Positions 1 to 9,130 are shown, counted from the stretch's first letter. The stretch is 64,000 nt of DNA from Rhizobium sp. BK313 (GCF_014193655.1 NZ_JACHZQ010000009.1:62001-126000), one strand, 5' to 3'. Notes: generated by a model not told the origin, from the sequence alone. Numbers and translations: made by a program.

Positions 1-892
1 GGACACTAATCGCTCGGGCGAGATGGAAGTCTTCGTGCGCGCCGTCGAACTCGGCGGCTTCACCGCCGCGGCGGCAGCCTGCCGCATGACGCCGTCGGCT
101 GTCAGCAAATTGGTGAGCCGTCTGGAAACCCGACTGGGCGCACGCCTTGTCAACCGCTCGACGAGGCGCCTGCAACTGACGCCGGAAGGATGCGCTTTCT
201 ATGAGCGCAGCGTTACCATCCTCGCAGATATTGCCGAGGCCGAGCGCTACGCTTCAGCCGGTGAGCAGGCTGCGGGACGTATCCGCATCAACACCAGCGG
301 TTCCTTCGGCAATCATGTGCTGGCGCCGCTCATTCCCTCCTTCATGGCGCTGCATCCCGCCGTCTCGCTCGATATCCTTCACACCGACAGGGTCGTGGAT
401 TTGATGGAGGAGCGGGCCGATGTTGCAATTCGAACCGGTCCGCTCAAGAATTCGAGCCTGATCGTTCGCAAACTCGGTGCCGCGCGCAAGATCATCGTGG
501 CCTCGCCGGACTATCTCCGCCGCCACGGTGCTCCGAAATCAATCGTCGAGCTCGAAAAGCACTGCAGGATCGGCTTTTCCTATTCTCGCGCCATCGAAGA
601 CTGGCCCGTGCGGAGCGGCAGCGAAACAGTGACAATTCCCGGTATGCCGGGCCTGCAGGTCGGCGATGGCGAAGCCATGCGCCATCTCGCGCTTGCGGGT
701 GCCGGCGTCGCACGGCTTACGGCGTTCACAGTCAAAGCGGATATCGATGCGGGCCGTTTGGTGGCCATTCTCGAAGAGCTCAACCCAGGCGATATCGAGG
801 AGTTTTATGCTGTCTACATCGGCCAGGGCGGACCGCTGCCGGCGCGCGTCCGCGCGCTTCTGGAGTTCCTACGCGACAATGTCAGACTGTGA
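1..892 (+). CDS. LysR-family transcriptional regulator (5' end cut by window)
   Basis: Predicted DNA-binding regulator. An N-terminal winged helix-turn-helix (roughly residues 5-65, with 'AVSKLVSRLE' in the recognition region) is followed by a LysR substrate-binding domain that contains the usual 'GRIRINTSGSFG' entry strand. The first ATG inside the window is at 23, but the frame is open to base 2 and reads DTNRSGEM before it. That is a normal LysR N terminus, so the true start codon probably ends at base 1 or just outside the window. The length of about 296 aa is normal for the family. It is of the CrgA/DmlR-like type. No target can be assigned, since the next gene lies 187 bp away behind its own operators and the neighbour on the left is not visible. 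Confidence 0.9.
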   Translation, partial: DTNRSGEMEVFVRAVELGGFTAAAAACRMTPSAVSKLVSRLETRLGARLVNRSTRRLQLTPEGCAFYERSVTILADIAEAERYASAGEQAAGRIRINTSGSFGNHVLAPLIPSFMALHPAVSLDILHTDRVVDLMEERADVAIRTGPLKNSSLIVRKLGAARKIIVASPDYLRRHGAPKSIVELEKHCRIGFSYSRAIEDWPVRSGSETVTIPGMPGLQVGDGEAMRHLALAGAGVARLTAFTVKADIDAGRLVAILEELNPGDIEEFYAVYIGQGGPLPARVRALLEFLRDNVRL

Positions 893-992
893 CCAGATGG
901 GCCGCGCCTGCATCCCCACATTGCACCGACACGTGAAGCGTAGCTCCCAAACCCTGGCCGTCCCGGCGGGATAAGAGTCACGCTGACAAAAA

Positions 993-1042
993 GTGATATC
1001 GATCTCACAATATCTCTTGCCAAAATGTGAGATCGATATCAC
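993..1042. promoter_or_regulatory. Double LacI-type operator (17-bp perfect inverted repeat)
   Basis: GTGATATCGATCTCACA at 993-1009 recurs as its exact reverse complement at 1026-1042. Each arm is itself a near-palindrome with a central CG (GTGA-N-ATCGAT-N-TCAC), the layout of LacI-family operators. The two centres are 34 bp apart, about three helical turns, and the right arm ends 37 bp before the LacI-type gene at 1080. Most likely the regulator binds both sites, represses itself and controls the sugar operon behind it. A candidate -10 (GATAAA, 1048-1053) lies just after the second operator. That the encoded regulator is the binder is inferred from position. Confidence 0.75.
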
Positions 1043-1079
1043 ACTCCGATAAATCCATCGCATTTCTGGCATCAGCGAC

Positions 1080-2141
1080 ATGAGCGACAAGTCCGTTACC
1101 CTTTCAGACATTGCCAGCCACGCCGGGGTTTCCCGCGCTACGGTGGCGCGGGCCTTGAGCGAGAAGGGCTATGTCGCAAAGGAAGCCAAAGCCCGCGTCG
1201 AGGAGTCTGCGCGGCTGCTCGGATATCGTCCGAATGTGCTCGCCCGCGGCCTGCGCGCCAAGCGCAGCTTTACGATCGGGCACATGGCGCTCGGGATCAC
1301 AGACAATCCGTTTTTCGCGCATGTGGCTCGCAGCGTCGAGCAACAGGCATTGTCGGTTGGTTACAAGGTCTTCCTGTATAATCAGGACGAAACAATGGAA
1401 CATGAACGTCAGGGCATCGAACGCTTCATAGAGCGTCAGGTCGATGCGGTGATTTTCACCTACGCTCTCGATGCGCGCAATCTCGACCTCCTGCACAAGG
1501 CCAGGATGCCGATCGTTCAGATCGAGCGGGACCGGTCGAGCAATACCCATTCCGTTCTGGTGGACAATCGCCCGGGCGCGGAAGCCGCCATGCGGCACCT
1601 CGTCGGCCTTGGTCATCGCCGTATCGCATTCATTGGCGGGGATGCCTTGCTCAACCGCAGGTCGGTCAGTCGAGAGAGATCTGTCGAGGAAGAACGGCTG
1701 GACGCCTATCTGCATGTCCTCTCCGAAGCCGGAGTCGCGCCGGATCCCGCGCTGATCCGTCTTGGCCACTACATCGTGAGGGACGAGCGGGGGGAAAATG
1801 TCGTCGGCTATCGCGATACCCAAGCGCTGCTGCAATTGGCAGACAGGCCGACGGCGATATTCACCGGATGCGACATCATCGCGGCGGGTGCGATGCGGGC
1901 GCTCTATGAAGCGCGGCTTCGGATTCCCGATGATATTTCCGTTGTCGGCTACGACGACACGCTGGCGCCGATGTTGGCGCCACGGCTGACGACTGTTGCC
2001 CAGCCGATGGAGGAACTTGGGCGGACGGCAGTTCAATACGCGCTTGCGGCGATAGACGATCCCACCATCACGCCGCAGCACATCGCACTTCCGACCCATC
2101 TTATCGTTCGCGATTCGACAGGTCCGGTTCGTAAGAACTGA
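1080..2141 (+). CDS. LacI-family transcriptional regulator
   Basis: A 353-aa regulator. The LacI helix-turn-helix is at residues 6-25 (TLSDIASHAGVSRATVARAL), followed by a hinge helix and a periplasmic-binding-protein-like effector domain ('GYRPNVLARGLRAKRSFTIG', later 'ISVVGYDDTLAPMLAPRLTTV'). Members normally bind a sugar or sugar phosphate and release their operator. The gene is the first of a same-strand run with a sugar ABC transporter (SBP at 2217) and an oxidoreductase. The paired operator at 993-1042 lies directly upstream, so autoregulation and control of the downstream genes is the simplest reading. The start ATG at 1080 has no strong Shine-Dalgarno site. The effector is unknown. 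Confidence 0.92.
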   Translation: MSDKSVTLSDIASHAGVSRATVARALSEKGYVAKEAKARVEESARLLGYRPNVLARGLRAKRSFTIGHMALGITDNPFFAHVARSVEQQALSVGYKVFLYNQDETMEHERQGIERFIERQVDAVIFTYALDARNLDLLHKARMPIVQIERDRSSNTHSVLVDNRPGAEAAMRHLVGLGHRRIAFIGGDALLNRRSVSRERSVEEERLDAYLHVLSEAGVAPDPALIRLGHYIVRDERGENVVGYRDTQALLQLADRPTAIFTGCDIIAAGAMRALYEARLRIPDDISVVGYDDTLAPMLAPRLTTVAQPMEELGRTAVQYALAAIDDPTITPQHIALPTHLIVRDSTGPVRKN

Positions 2142-2216
2142 TTGAAGCCGGCAAAGGAGGTCGGGAGGAGCATAACGAAGACCGAAGCTTGATTTGCACA
2201 ATTGGGAGGAACCATC

Positions 2217-3503
2217 GTGACAAATTTCAATCGCATTGCCTTGACGCGCCGCCAATTGATGGCCTCGGCGGCAGCAACCATGTTCGTCGCAGCATCTCCA
2301 TTTCCTCTGCTCGCACAGGAAAAGGTCAAACTGAATTTCTGGGACATGATATGGGGGCCGCCGGAATATATCGACGCTGCAAAAGAGCTCGTCCAGAAAT
2401 TCAACAGCGAAAACCCGTCGATAGAGGTGACCTACCGTTCGATCCCGTGGTCCGACTGGTATCAGACATTTGTCACCGCGATCGGCTCCGGCACCGCACC
2501 CGATATCTCCACAGGAGCCGGTTATCAGGCAGTGCAGCTTTATGACCAGGGCGCGATCCGTCCCATGGACGACTATATCAGTGAGATCAAAGGCTCGGGA
2601 GAAGCCGACGACTTTCTGCCCAATACGATCGACACCTTGCGCTATGAGGATAAGTACGTCGCCCTGCCGTGGGGACTCGACATCCGCGTCTGGTTCTATC
2701 GCAAGGATCTGCTCGAACAGGCCGGTGTCAAACCGCCGAAATCCTGGGATGAGCTCCGCGCTGCGGCCAAGACCTTAACCAAGGATGGGAAATACGGGAT
2801 CGTCGCTTCCGGCGACACCGGCGGATCGCACTATCTCTACAACGCCATCCTGAACAATGGCGGCGGCCTGTTCGACAAGGATCGCAAGCTCGATCTCCGC
2901 AGCGAGCGCAACATGGAAGCTTTCCAGGCGCTCGCCGACATGGTCAAGGACGGCTCGGTCAGTCCGGCGAGCACGGGCTATAGCAGCGATGACCGTCGCG
3001 CCGCCTTCTACCGTGGTGAGGCAGCCTTCATGCTGGATGGCCCGGGGGCGATCGCACAGGCCGGCGACGCCGCAGGCAAGATCGGCATCGTCGAACCGCT
3101 TGCGGGCAAGCACGGTGACAAGGGAACGATCTTCTGGGTCAACAATATCATGATCTACCAGCAGACCCAGCATCCCGATGAAGTCAAAACTTTCCTGAAA
3201 TGGTGGTCCAAGAACCAGACGCCGCTGTGGTCGAAAGGCAAATGCGGGCAGATCCCGGCACGCAAGTCGATATCGGCCGATGCCTATTTCACAAACAACC
3301 AGCCGCTATCCTATGTGATCGCCAACTACATCCCGACCGGAAAAACAACCGCCACCAATGCGTCGGGAATCTTTCCGTCGTTGAACGATCTCGAAGGTGA
3401 AGGGGTGATGCAGTCGTTTGCCCAGGAGCTTTGGCAGGGCAAAGACCTGAACAGTGTCCTCGACACCGCAGAGGCCAGACTGAAATCTGTCGTCAAGGGA
3501 TAA
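2217..3503 (+). CDS. Sugar ABC transporter substrate-binding protein (family 1)
   Basis: Predicted periplasmic receptor for a carbohydrate (UgpB/MalE-like, solute-binding family 1), 428 aa. The N terminus carries a twin-arginine type signal ('LTRRQLMASAAAT...', then hydrophobic and 'LLAQE'). The mature part begins 'KVKLNFWDMIWGP', the usual first strand of this family. The chosen start is GTG 2217, which has a GGAGGA site at 2205-2210 with normal spacing; a TTG at 2202 would put the ribosome-binding site inside the gene. It is 75 bp downstream of the LacI gene and 4 bp before the first permease, so one operon is likely. The substrate cannot be read; a sugar or polyol is likely from the partners. 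Confidence 0.9.
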   Translation: MTNFNRIALTRRQLMASAAATMFVAASPFPLLAQEKVKLNFWDMIWGPPEYIDAAKELVQKFNSENPSIEVTYRSIPWSDWYQTFVTAIGSGTAPDISTGAGYQAVQLYDQGAIRPMDDYISEIKGSGEADDFLPNTIDTLRYEDKYVALPWGLDIRVWFYRKDLLEQAGVKPPKSWDELRAAAKTLTKDGKYGIVASGDTGGSHYLYNAILNNGGGLFDKDRKLDLRSERNMEAFQALADMVKDGSVSPASTGYSSDDRRAAFYRGEAAFMLDGPGAIAQAGDAAGKIGIVEPLAGKHGDKGTIFWVNNIMIYQQTQHPDEVKTFLKWWSKNQTPLWSKGKCGQIPARKSISADAYFTNNQPLSYVIANYIPTGKTTATNASGIFPSLNDLEGEGVMQSFAQELWQGKDLNSVLDTAEARLKSVVKG

Positions 3504-3507
3504 GACC

Positions 3508-4428
3508 ATGTCCGTCGCACCACCACGGGTGTACGACGGCATCCACCCCCGACGCACCGGCGTCGGGGCTTGGTTGAAGTCGTCCAACAGCTTTCCCTAT
3601 CTCCTGCTCGCGCCCTCGGTGGCAATGATCGTCGGTGTCATTGCCTATCCGATGATCCTGGGCTTCCTCTATGGTTTTACCGACAGTACGATGCTGAAGC
3701 AGGGCGATTTCATCGGCCTCGAAAATTACATCGACTTGCTGGCCGCCCCCGATTTTCGCAACGCCCTGCTGTTCAGCCTGATCTTTGCGCTGTTCAACGT
3801 GATTGGCTGCTATGCGCTCGGGCTCGGTCTGGCGCTGCTGATGAACGAGGAATTGCCGTTTCGCGGTTTCTTCCGGGTCGCTCTTCTGTTGCCATGGATC
3901 GTGCCCTCGATCGTGTCGATCGTTAGCTGGCGGTGGCTGATTGCCGATCAGAACGCCCTGGCAAACCAGATCATACGCGCCTTCGGCGGCAGTCCCATCT
4001 TCTTCCTGAGCGATGCCGGATGGGCTATCGCCGTCGTCATCGTCATCAAGATTTGGCGAAGCTTCCCCTTCATGATGCTGTCGCTGCTGGCCGCGATCCA
4101 GGGGCTCGACAGGACGCTTTATGAAGCAGCGGCGATCGATGGCGCCTCACGATGGAAGTCGTTCATCTACATCACCATGCCGCAGCTCAAGAACATTTCG
4201 ATCGTCCTGTGCCTGCTCATGACCATCTGGACGGTCAACGATTTCGATACGCCGTGGCTGCTGACGCAGGGGGGTCCGGCGAACGCCACTGAGAACCTGG
4301 TGCTGCTTGCCTACCGCTACACCTTTGGCCGCAACGATGTCGGCATGGGATCGGCGGTGTCGTTTACGACCCTCATCATCCTCATGGTTCTCATCGTCTT
4401 CATGCTTCGCGCGCAAAGGGAGCGTTGA
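3508..4428 (+). CDS. Sugar ABC transporter permease, MalF type
   Basis: A 306-aa integral membrane protein with six hydrophobic segments, the first near residues 28-50. It carries the binding-protein-dependent permease EAA loop ('YEAAAIDGASRWKSFIYITM', about residues 200-222), which contacts the ATPase. It forms a heterodimer with the MalG-type protein encoded next. The start ATG at 3508 lies 4 bp after the stop of the binding-protein gene and has an AAGGGA site. No ATP-binding protein gene is present in this operon, so a shared MsmK/UgpC-type ATPase encoded elsewhere probably drives transport, which is common in rhizobia. Confidence 0.92.
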   Translation: MSVAPPRVYDGIHPRRTGVGAWLKSSNSFPYLLLAPSVAMIVGVIAYPMILGFLYGFTDSTMLKQGDFIGLENYIDLLAAPDFRNALLFSLIFALFNVIGCYALGLGLALLMNEELPFRGFFRVALLLPWIVPSIVSIVSWRWLIADQNALANQIIRAFGGSPIFFLSDAGWAIAVVIVIKIWRSFPFMMLSLLAAIQGLDRTLYEAAAIDGASRWKSFIYITMPQLKNISIVLCLLMTIWTVNDFDTPWLLTQGGPANATENLVLLAYRYTFGRNDVGMGSAVSFTTLIILMVLIVFMLRAQRER

Positions 4429-4429
4429 T

Positions 4430-5266
4430 ATGGCTTATCCCCGCACCTCCGCCAGGCGACGTCGCATTCTGTTTGTCGTGCTCGCGGCCGCCACGCTGGT
4501 CATAAATCTGCCTATCCTGCTGATGGTGCTCAACTCGTTCCAGACGACGGAACAACTGATGACGGCGCGACGCCTCATCCCCGAGCAGCCGACGATCGCC
4601 AACTATTTGTATCTCAGTCAGCGCACAGCATTCTGGACCTATCTCTCCAACAGCATGCTGATTTCCTTCGCCAGCACGATCGTCAGCGCCACCATCGCCT
4701 CGCTGGCAGGCTATGCCCTGTCCCGCTACCGCGGAGCGGTAACGGCGATCTATTCGCAGGCCTTGTTCGTCGTGCAGATGTTTCCGATCATCCTGGCGCT
4801 CATTCCCCTGTTCGTGCTCTTCCGTTCGCTCGGCCTGATCAATAGTCCTCTCTCGGTCATCATTCTCTACAGCGTCGTCCATCTGCCCTTTGCGACCTGG
4901 ATGGCGCGGTCGTTCTTCGACAGCATTCCGCGCGAACTCGAGGAGGCTGCCCTCATTGACGGCTGCTCGGCATTCGGCGCCTTCGCGCGCATTGTCCTGC
5001 CGCTGTCCGGCCCCGGTCTCGCAGCCATCGCGATCTTTTCGTTCCTGTTTTCCTATAACGAATTCTTCGTCGCGAACCTCTTCTTGAAAGATCAAAGCGC
5101 CATGACGCTGCCGGTCGGCATCAGGATGTTCATGCAGCAATACTCGACCGATTGGGGGAGTCTCATGGCCGCCGCGACCGTTACCCTGGTCCCGACGTTC
5201 ATCCTCTTTCTGTTTGTCCAGAAATACATCGCCTACGGGGCCGTCTCCGGCGGCGTCAAAGGCTGA
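4430..5266 (+). CDS. Sugar ABC transporter permease, MalG type
   Basis: A 278-aa membrane protein, second half of the transport channel. It shows the MalG-like N-terminal helix, 'LAGYALSRYRG', and an EAA loop ('LEEAALIDGCSAFGAFARIV'). The start ATG at 4430 follows the previous stop by one base; a longer reading from 4307 would overlap the first permease by over 120 bp and is not needed. It is followed after 29 bp by the oxidoreductase gene. It should work with the proteins encoded at 2217 and 3508. Confidence 0.92.
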   Translation: MAYPRTSARRRRILFVVLAAATLVINLPILLMVLNSFQTTEQLMTARRLIPEQPTIANYLYLSQRTAFWTYLSNSMLISFASTIVSATIASLAGYALSRYRGAVTAIYSQALFVVQMFPIILALIPLFVLFRSLGLINSPLSVIILYSVVHLPFATWMARSFFDSIPRELEEAALIDGCSAFGAFARIVLPLSGPGLAAIAIFSFLFSYNEFFVANLFLKDQSAMTLPVGIRMFMQQYSTDWGSLMAAATVTLVPTFILFLFVQKYIAYGAVSGGVKG

Positions 5267-5295
5267 TCATAGTTCAACCCGTGAAAGGATATGTT

Positions 5296-6369
5296 ATGGC
5301 TGAGCCCATTCGTGTCGGCGTCGTCGGTTGCGGCGAAGTCGCCCAGATCATTCACCTGCCGACCTTGCGAGATCTAGGCGACCTCTTCAGGGTCACCGCG
5401 CTGTGCGACGTCAGCCGAAACGTGCTGAATGCCGTGAGCGCCTCGCTTCCCGGCGTCAAAACCTTCACGTCATATCTTGACCTTCTGAACGCATCAGAGG
5501 TTGACGCGGTACTGATCGCAAATCCGAATGTCTTCCACGCGGAGGTCGCGCTCGAAGCGATGAAGGCGGGAAAGCACGTCCTCATTGAAAAACCCATGTG
5601 CATCACGCTCGACCAGGCCGACGAACTGCTCGCTGCGGAACAAAAATATGGCGTGACGGCGCAGGTCGGCTTCATGCGCCGTCATGCGCCGGCCTTTACC
5701 GAGGCGGTCGAACGCATATCGGCTATTCGCGCAGACATCATTCTTGCCCGCGTCCACGATGTCATCGGCCAGAATTCGCTTATCATCGATAGCACTACAC
5801 CGGTCGTGCGCGGCGACGATGTGGACACCTCGATTGTCGCACAGGGGCGGTCGGCGCTGTCCGACGCGGTGAAGCGAGCGATCGGCTTCTCGGACGGTCC
5901 GAAGGCGGCGGCGTATAACCTCCTTCTCGGATTGAGCAGCCACGATATTTCGGCGATGCGCGAACTTATTGGAAAACCCGATAGCGTCATCAGCGCGACG
6001 GTTCGCAATGGCGGGCGAGCGATTACCGCAAGCTTCGATTATGGCCACTTCGTATGTCAGTTCCAAACCGCAGTTGACCGCATTCCTCACTTCGATGCGC
6101 ATCTGGAGGTCAACACTCCCGATGAGGTGGTTCGGATCGACTACGACACACCCTATATCCGCCATCTGCCGGCAACCCTGACGGTGCAGAAGAAGCACGG
6201 CGAGGCGGGATGTTCGCAGGATAAAAGCTTCCCGACGCGCTACGACTCCTTTGGCGTCGAGTGGCGTGACTTTCATGCGAATATCGCCCGGAAACGGACG
6301 CCAAAGACCTCGATCGCCGACGCCCGGGAAGACCTGGTGATCTTCAAGCAGATGATCGAGCTGATGTAG
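5296..6369 (+). CDS. Gfo/Idh/MocA-family NAD(P)-dependent oxidoreductase
   Basis: A 357-aa dehydrogenase. The N-terminal Rossmann fold starts with 'RVGVVGCGEVAQIIHLPTL' (GxGxxA-like nucleotide loop), followed by the family's 'VLIEKPMCITLDQADELL' stretch, where EKP is the conserved catalytic-region motif. The C-terminal alpha/beta domain carries 'LGLSSHDISAMRELIG', with the SHD motif in place of the common GxHxxD active-site motif. Members oxidise or reduce sugars, inositols and related polyols. The start ATG at 5296 sits after an AAGGA site at 5284-5288. Being last in the sugar ABC operon, it probably performs the first step on the imported compound. The exact substrate is unknown. Confidence 0.88.
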   Translation: MAEPIRVGVVGCGEVAQIIHLPTLRDLGDLFRVTALCDVSRNVLNAVSASLPGVKTFTSYLDLLNASEVDAVLIANPNVFHAEVALEAMKAGKHVLIEKPMCITLDQADELLAAEQKYGVTAQVGFMRRHAPAFTEAVERISAIRADIILARVHDVIGQNSLIIDSTTPVVRGDDVDTSIVAQGRSALSDAVKRAIGFSDGPKAAAYNLLLGLSSHDISAMRELIGKPDSVISATVRNGGRAITASFDYGHFVCQFQTAVDRIPHFDAHLEVNTPDEVVRIDYDTPYIRHLPATLTVQKKHGEAGCSQDKSFPTRYDSFGVEWRDFHANIARKRTPKTSIADAREDLVIFKQMIELM

Positions 6370-6481
6370 CCACCGCCGGCCGGCCCATGACGCCTCAGGC
6401 ATGGACGCCGGCTGTTTACCTCTTCCCTCTGAAGAGCTGTCGTTCAAAAGCAAGCGGATACCATCTCGGCAATCATCCCTG

Positions 6482-6907
6482 CTATGACCGCCGAGCTCCG
6501 TCCGGAACTCCGCTTGCATCGAGGGGATTTTGCACCGCAATAGGCGTCTCTCGTCTCTTGAAGACCATTTTGATCGCACCGTTGCCGCCCAGCTTGCCGC
6601 CGCTGCCAAAGACGCGCACCTCGCCTTCCGAGCTGATCTCCACCGAAAGCTCGACCTCATCGAGCGTCAATGCCAGCCTGCTTAGCGGCTGATCGAAGAT
6701 GTGTTGCACGACCTCGAGCAGGTTGGTCATCTGATCCTTTAGCGCATCCGCGCCGATGCTGACCGCCTTGAACGGCGAGCCCAGGATGGAGCCGAAACCG
6801 CCGCCGATATCGTCGCCACTCCGTGCACCCTGATCGCCAATGACAGGCCCGGTAGCAACGCCGGGCGAGGAAGTTGCGTCGGTAATGATCGTAATTTCTC
6901 TGTTCAT
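6482..6907 (-). CDS. Pepco-like (peptidase-co-occurring) small protein
   Basis: A 141-aa soluble protein. After a Gly/Ser/Thr-rich N terminus comes an amphipathic helix with 'NLLEVVQHIFDQ', then 'LDEVELSVEISSEGEVRVFG' (residues about 95-114), a glycine stretch 'GSGGKLGG' and the final strand 'AIKMVFKRR'. From memory this order (helix, LDEVELSVEI, Gly-rich turn, IKxxFKR) matches the Pepco domain described beside bacterial caspases and trypsins. It follows the caspase gene by 62 bp on the same strand, which supports that reading. The function of Pepco is not established; a regulatory or effector partner of the protease is inferred. The residues after 'FKRR' are an unassigned tail. Confidence 0.62.
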   Translation of the reverse strand: MNREITIITDATSSPGVATGPVIGDQGARSGDDIGGGFGSILGSPFKAVSIGADALKDQMTNLLEVVQHIFDQPLSRLALTLDEVELSVEISSEGEVRVFGSGGKLGGNGAIKMVFKRRETPIAVQNPLDASGVPDGARRS

Positions 6908-6969
6908 GTCACGTGCTCCTGTCGTGTCCCGTTAACGGACGTACACTGGAAAGTTCATCCGCATGCCGC

Positions 6970-8985
6970 TCAAATCACACAAACCACCCTGAAACCGACC
7001 CTCCCCTCCCATCCCGTCAGGGTCTCCTTCATCCAGTCCCGATATGCCGAGCGACAAATCGCCGGGTTGTGCGAGAAGGAGCCGCCGCGAAGGACACGGA
7101 CGGAGGATTTGGGATCGACAAAGGGGCTGCCGTCGCGCGGTATCGATCCCAGATCGGGATTCCAGTTGTCGAGGCAATGCTCCCAGACGTTGCCATGCAT
7201 TTCAAAGAGGCCAAAACGGTTCGGCGGATAGGATCGCACAGGCTTCGTCGACCCGTAAAAGGTGCCTGGCGGCCCCTTGGCATAGGCACCATCAGGATAA
7301 GCGACGTCGGCATAGTCTGGGCGGGAGACGTTCTCACCAAAGCTCATTCCGCAAACCGCGCCGCCCGTCCCGCAATAGTTGGCGAGCATCGGCGTCAAGG
7401 TTGGCCCGAAGTGGAAGGCCGTCGTCGTGTCCGCCCTGCAGGCACGCTCCCATTCGGCTTCGCTCGGCAACCGAATAATGCGCTCCATCAGATTGGAGAG
7501 CCTGGCACAGAATTCGTTCGCCTGCTGCCAGGTGACAGTTTCAACGGGGCGGTCATCGCCAGGAAAAGAGGACGGCGCGGCCAATAAAGAAATGCTAATC
7601 TGGTCGGGATGGGCAGCAAGTACGGCACGCCATATTCGCTGGGTGATCGTCGTGCGGCTGACAGCGATGCGGCCGATGGTAACCTCAATCTGCTGCTCAA
7701 ATTTGCTGACGCGAAGCAGCTCGTCATTTGGCGAACCCATTTTGAAAGTACGGGCCGGCAGGACGCTGAATTCAACGGCATTGTCGGCATCGATCGGCTG
7801 GCTGAAGGTTTCAACACTCTCCCAGCGCGTATCAAGCATCTCGCCCATGGCATCGACAGTCGTCACCGGCACCGTCTCCGCGCGCATGGGCGAAGGGCGC
7901 AACGTCCCCCTGTTGCGAACCACCCACGCGCTTACCCCGATCGATGCAAGAAGACCCGTGGCCCCTACTCCATAGAGAAGCGTTCGCCGCGGGATCTTCG
8001 GAAGAGTGACAGCATTTCCCCGGCTTGCGATCTGCTGAGGCGATCCCGTGACGCCCCGATTATCGCCACTGTCGGGCTCGCGCTTCAAGGTGACGCGCCT
8101 GATACCTTCTCTGGTCTGTGCATCCGCCGGCGCGACAGCGTTGATGCGCCACCACAACTGCTCGGCTTCGGCAAAATTTCCGTTCGCTTCAGCCTCCAGC
8201 GCTTCGAGCTTCAGCGGCTCCAAGTCTTCGGGCAAGGCGAGCGCAGGAAGCAAAATGAAGTGGCGCTTGGCAAGCGGCTCGACAAACGTCGAGGGCGTCT
8301 GACGGGGCTTTCCATATTTGCGACATAGGTCTGGGACCGCGAATTTCAGATAGTTGTCCAGCCGCTCGACCGTCGCACAGTTCTGCTGACCTTCCATTCT
8401 GAGACCTTCGAGCAGCCCATAGGTAAAGGCGCCGTGACGAAGTTCGGCGATCTCATAGGAGAATTCTGACGGACTGCAGGAGCAGACGGTGACCGCACCT
8501 TGCTGCCTGTCGAGACCGAGACCTTCACCGTCGCGTGCGCCCTCGTTGCGGCATGCATCGAGAAGAAGGACGACATTGTCTGCCCCGCTGCGTTTCAGTC
8601 GCTCGGCAATGTGATGTACCGAAATCCCGGTTTCCTCGACATTGCCGGGATCGGCATCGATCGGCAGCAGATAGTCCTGGTCCCGCTCTCGCCGCCCGTG
8701 GCCGGCAAAGAAGAACCAGAGATTGTCGCTCGGCCGAAGGAAACGCTGTTCGAAACGCACTCGCAGAAAACGCATCAGATTCCCGAAGGTCGGACGAGAC
8801 TGCAGCGGGCTTCCGAAATCCGACGGCAGCGGCGGCGCTTCCTCGGCGAGATAGTAGACCCGGCTGAAATGTGCTGTCGTGCTGAAAAAATCGCACATCG
8901 CTTGAGCATCTTGTTGAGCGTACTCGAGCGGCCTCAAATTGTCGTAGCGATTTATCCCTATGCAGATCGCCCAATTCTCACTCAT
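6970..8985 (-). CDS. Caspase-like protease fused to membrane-anchored FGE-like domain
   Basis: A 671-aa protein counted from ATG 8985; a TTG at 9021 would add 12 residues. Residues 1-250 form a peptidase C14 caspase-like domain. The catalytic His is His96 ('FFFAGHGR') and the nucleophile is Cys145 ('LLLDACRN'), both intact. Residues 250-300 are an Ala/Glu-rich helical linker, 335-356 one membrane helix, and about 400-671 a formylglycine-generating-enzyme/SUMF1-fold domain ('FKMGSPNDE', 'LPSEAEWERACR', 'GNVWEHCLDNW', 'VGFRVV'). In the FGE active site only Cys644 is kept; the first cysteine position is His639, so oxidase activity is unlikely and a ligand- or peptide-binding role is more plausible. 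With a helix between them, the protease would face one side of the membrane and the FGE fold the other. It lies between a Gly-rich exported protein gene and a Pepco-like gene. Confidence 0.85.
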   Translation of the reverse strand: MSENWAICIGINRYDNLRPLEYAQQDAQAMCDFFSTTAHFSRVYYLAEEAPPLPSDFGSPLQSRPTFGNLMRFLRVRFEQRFLRPSDNLWFFFAGHGRRERDQDYLLPIDADPGNVEETGISVHHIAERLKRSGADNVVLLLDACRNEGARDGEGLGLDRQQGAVTVCSCSPSEFSYEIAELRHGAFTYGLLEGLRMEGQQNCATVERLDNYLKFAVPDLCRKYGKPRQTPSTFVEPLAKRHFILLPALALPEDLEPLKLEALEAEANGNFAEAEQLWWRINAVAPADAQTREGIRRVTLKREPDSGDNRGVTGSPQQIASRGNAVTLPKIPRRTLLYGVGATGLLASIGVSAWVVRNRGTLRPSPMRAETVPVTTVDAMGEMLDTRWESVETFSQPIDADNAVEFSVLPARTFKMGSPNDELLRVSKFEQQIEVTIGRIAVSRTTITQRIWRAVLAAHPDQISISLLAAPSSFPGDDRPVETVTWQQANEFCARLSNLMERIIRLPSEAEWERACRADTTTAFHFGPTLTPMLANYCGTGGAVCGMSFGENVSRPDYADVAYPDGAYAKGPPGTFYGSTKPVRSYPPNRFGLFEMHGNVWEHCLDNWNPDLGSIPRDGSPFVDPKSSVRVLRGGSFSHNPAICRSAYRDWMKETLTGWEGRVGFRVVCVI

Positions 8986-9130
8986 GCCCGGATTGCCCGC
9001 CCCGTAGACAATGTCGATCAATGCGCACAGCAGTTCCGTATATTCCCGATCGGGCCGGCCCTCGCATGCATTGCTGCCGCCGATCTTTCTCGTTTCGCCG
9101 TCTGGGTCTCCGCCAACCGTCGGCTCGAAA

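Noticed and set aside
1104..2255. 383-codon minus-strand frame opposite the first LacI gene
   Set aside because: The plus-strand product is a clear LacI regulator; the reverse frame has shadow composition.
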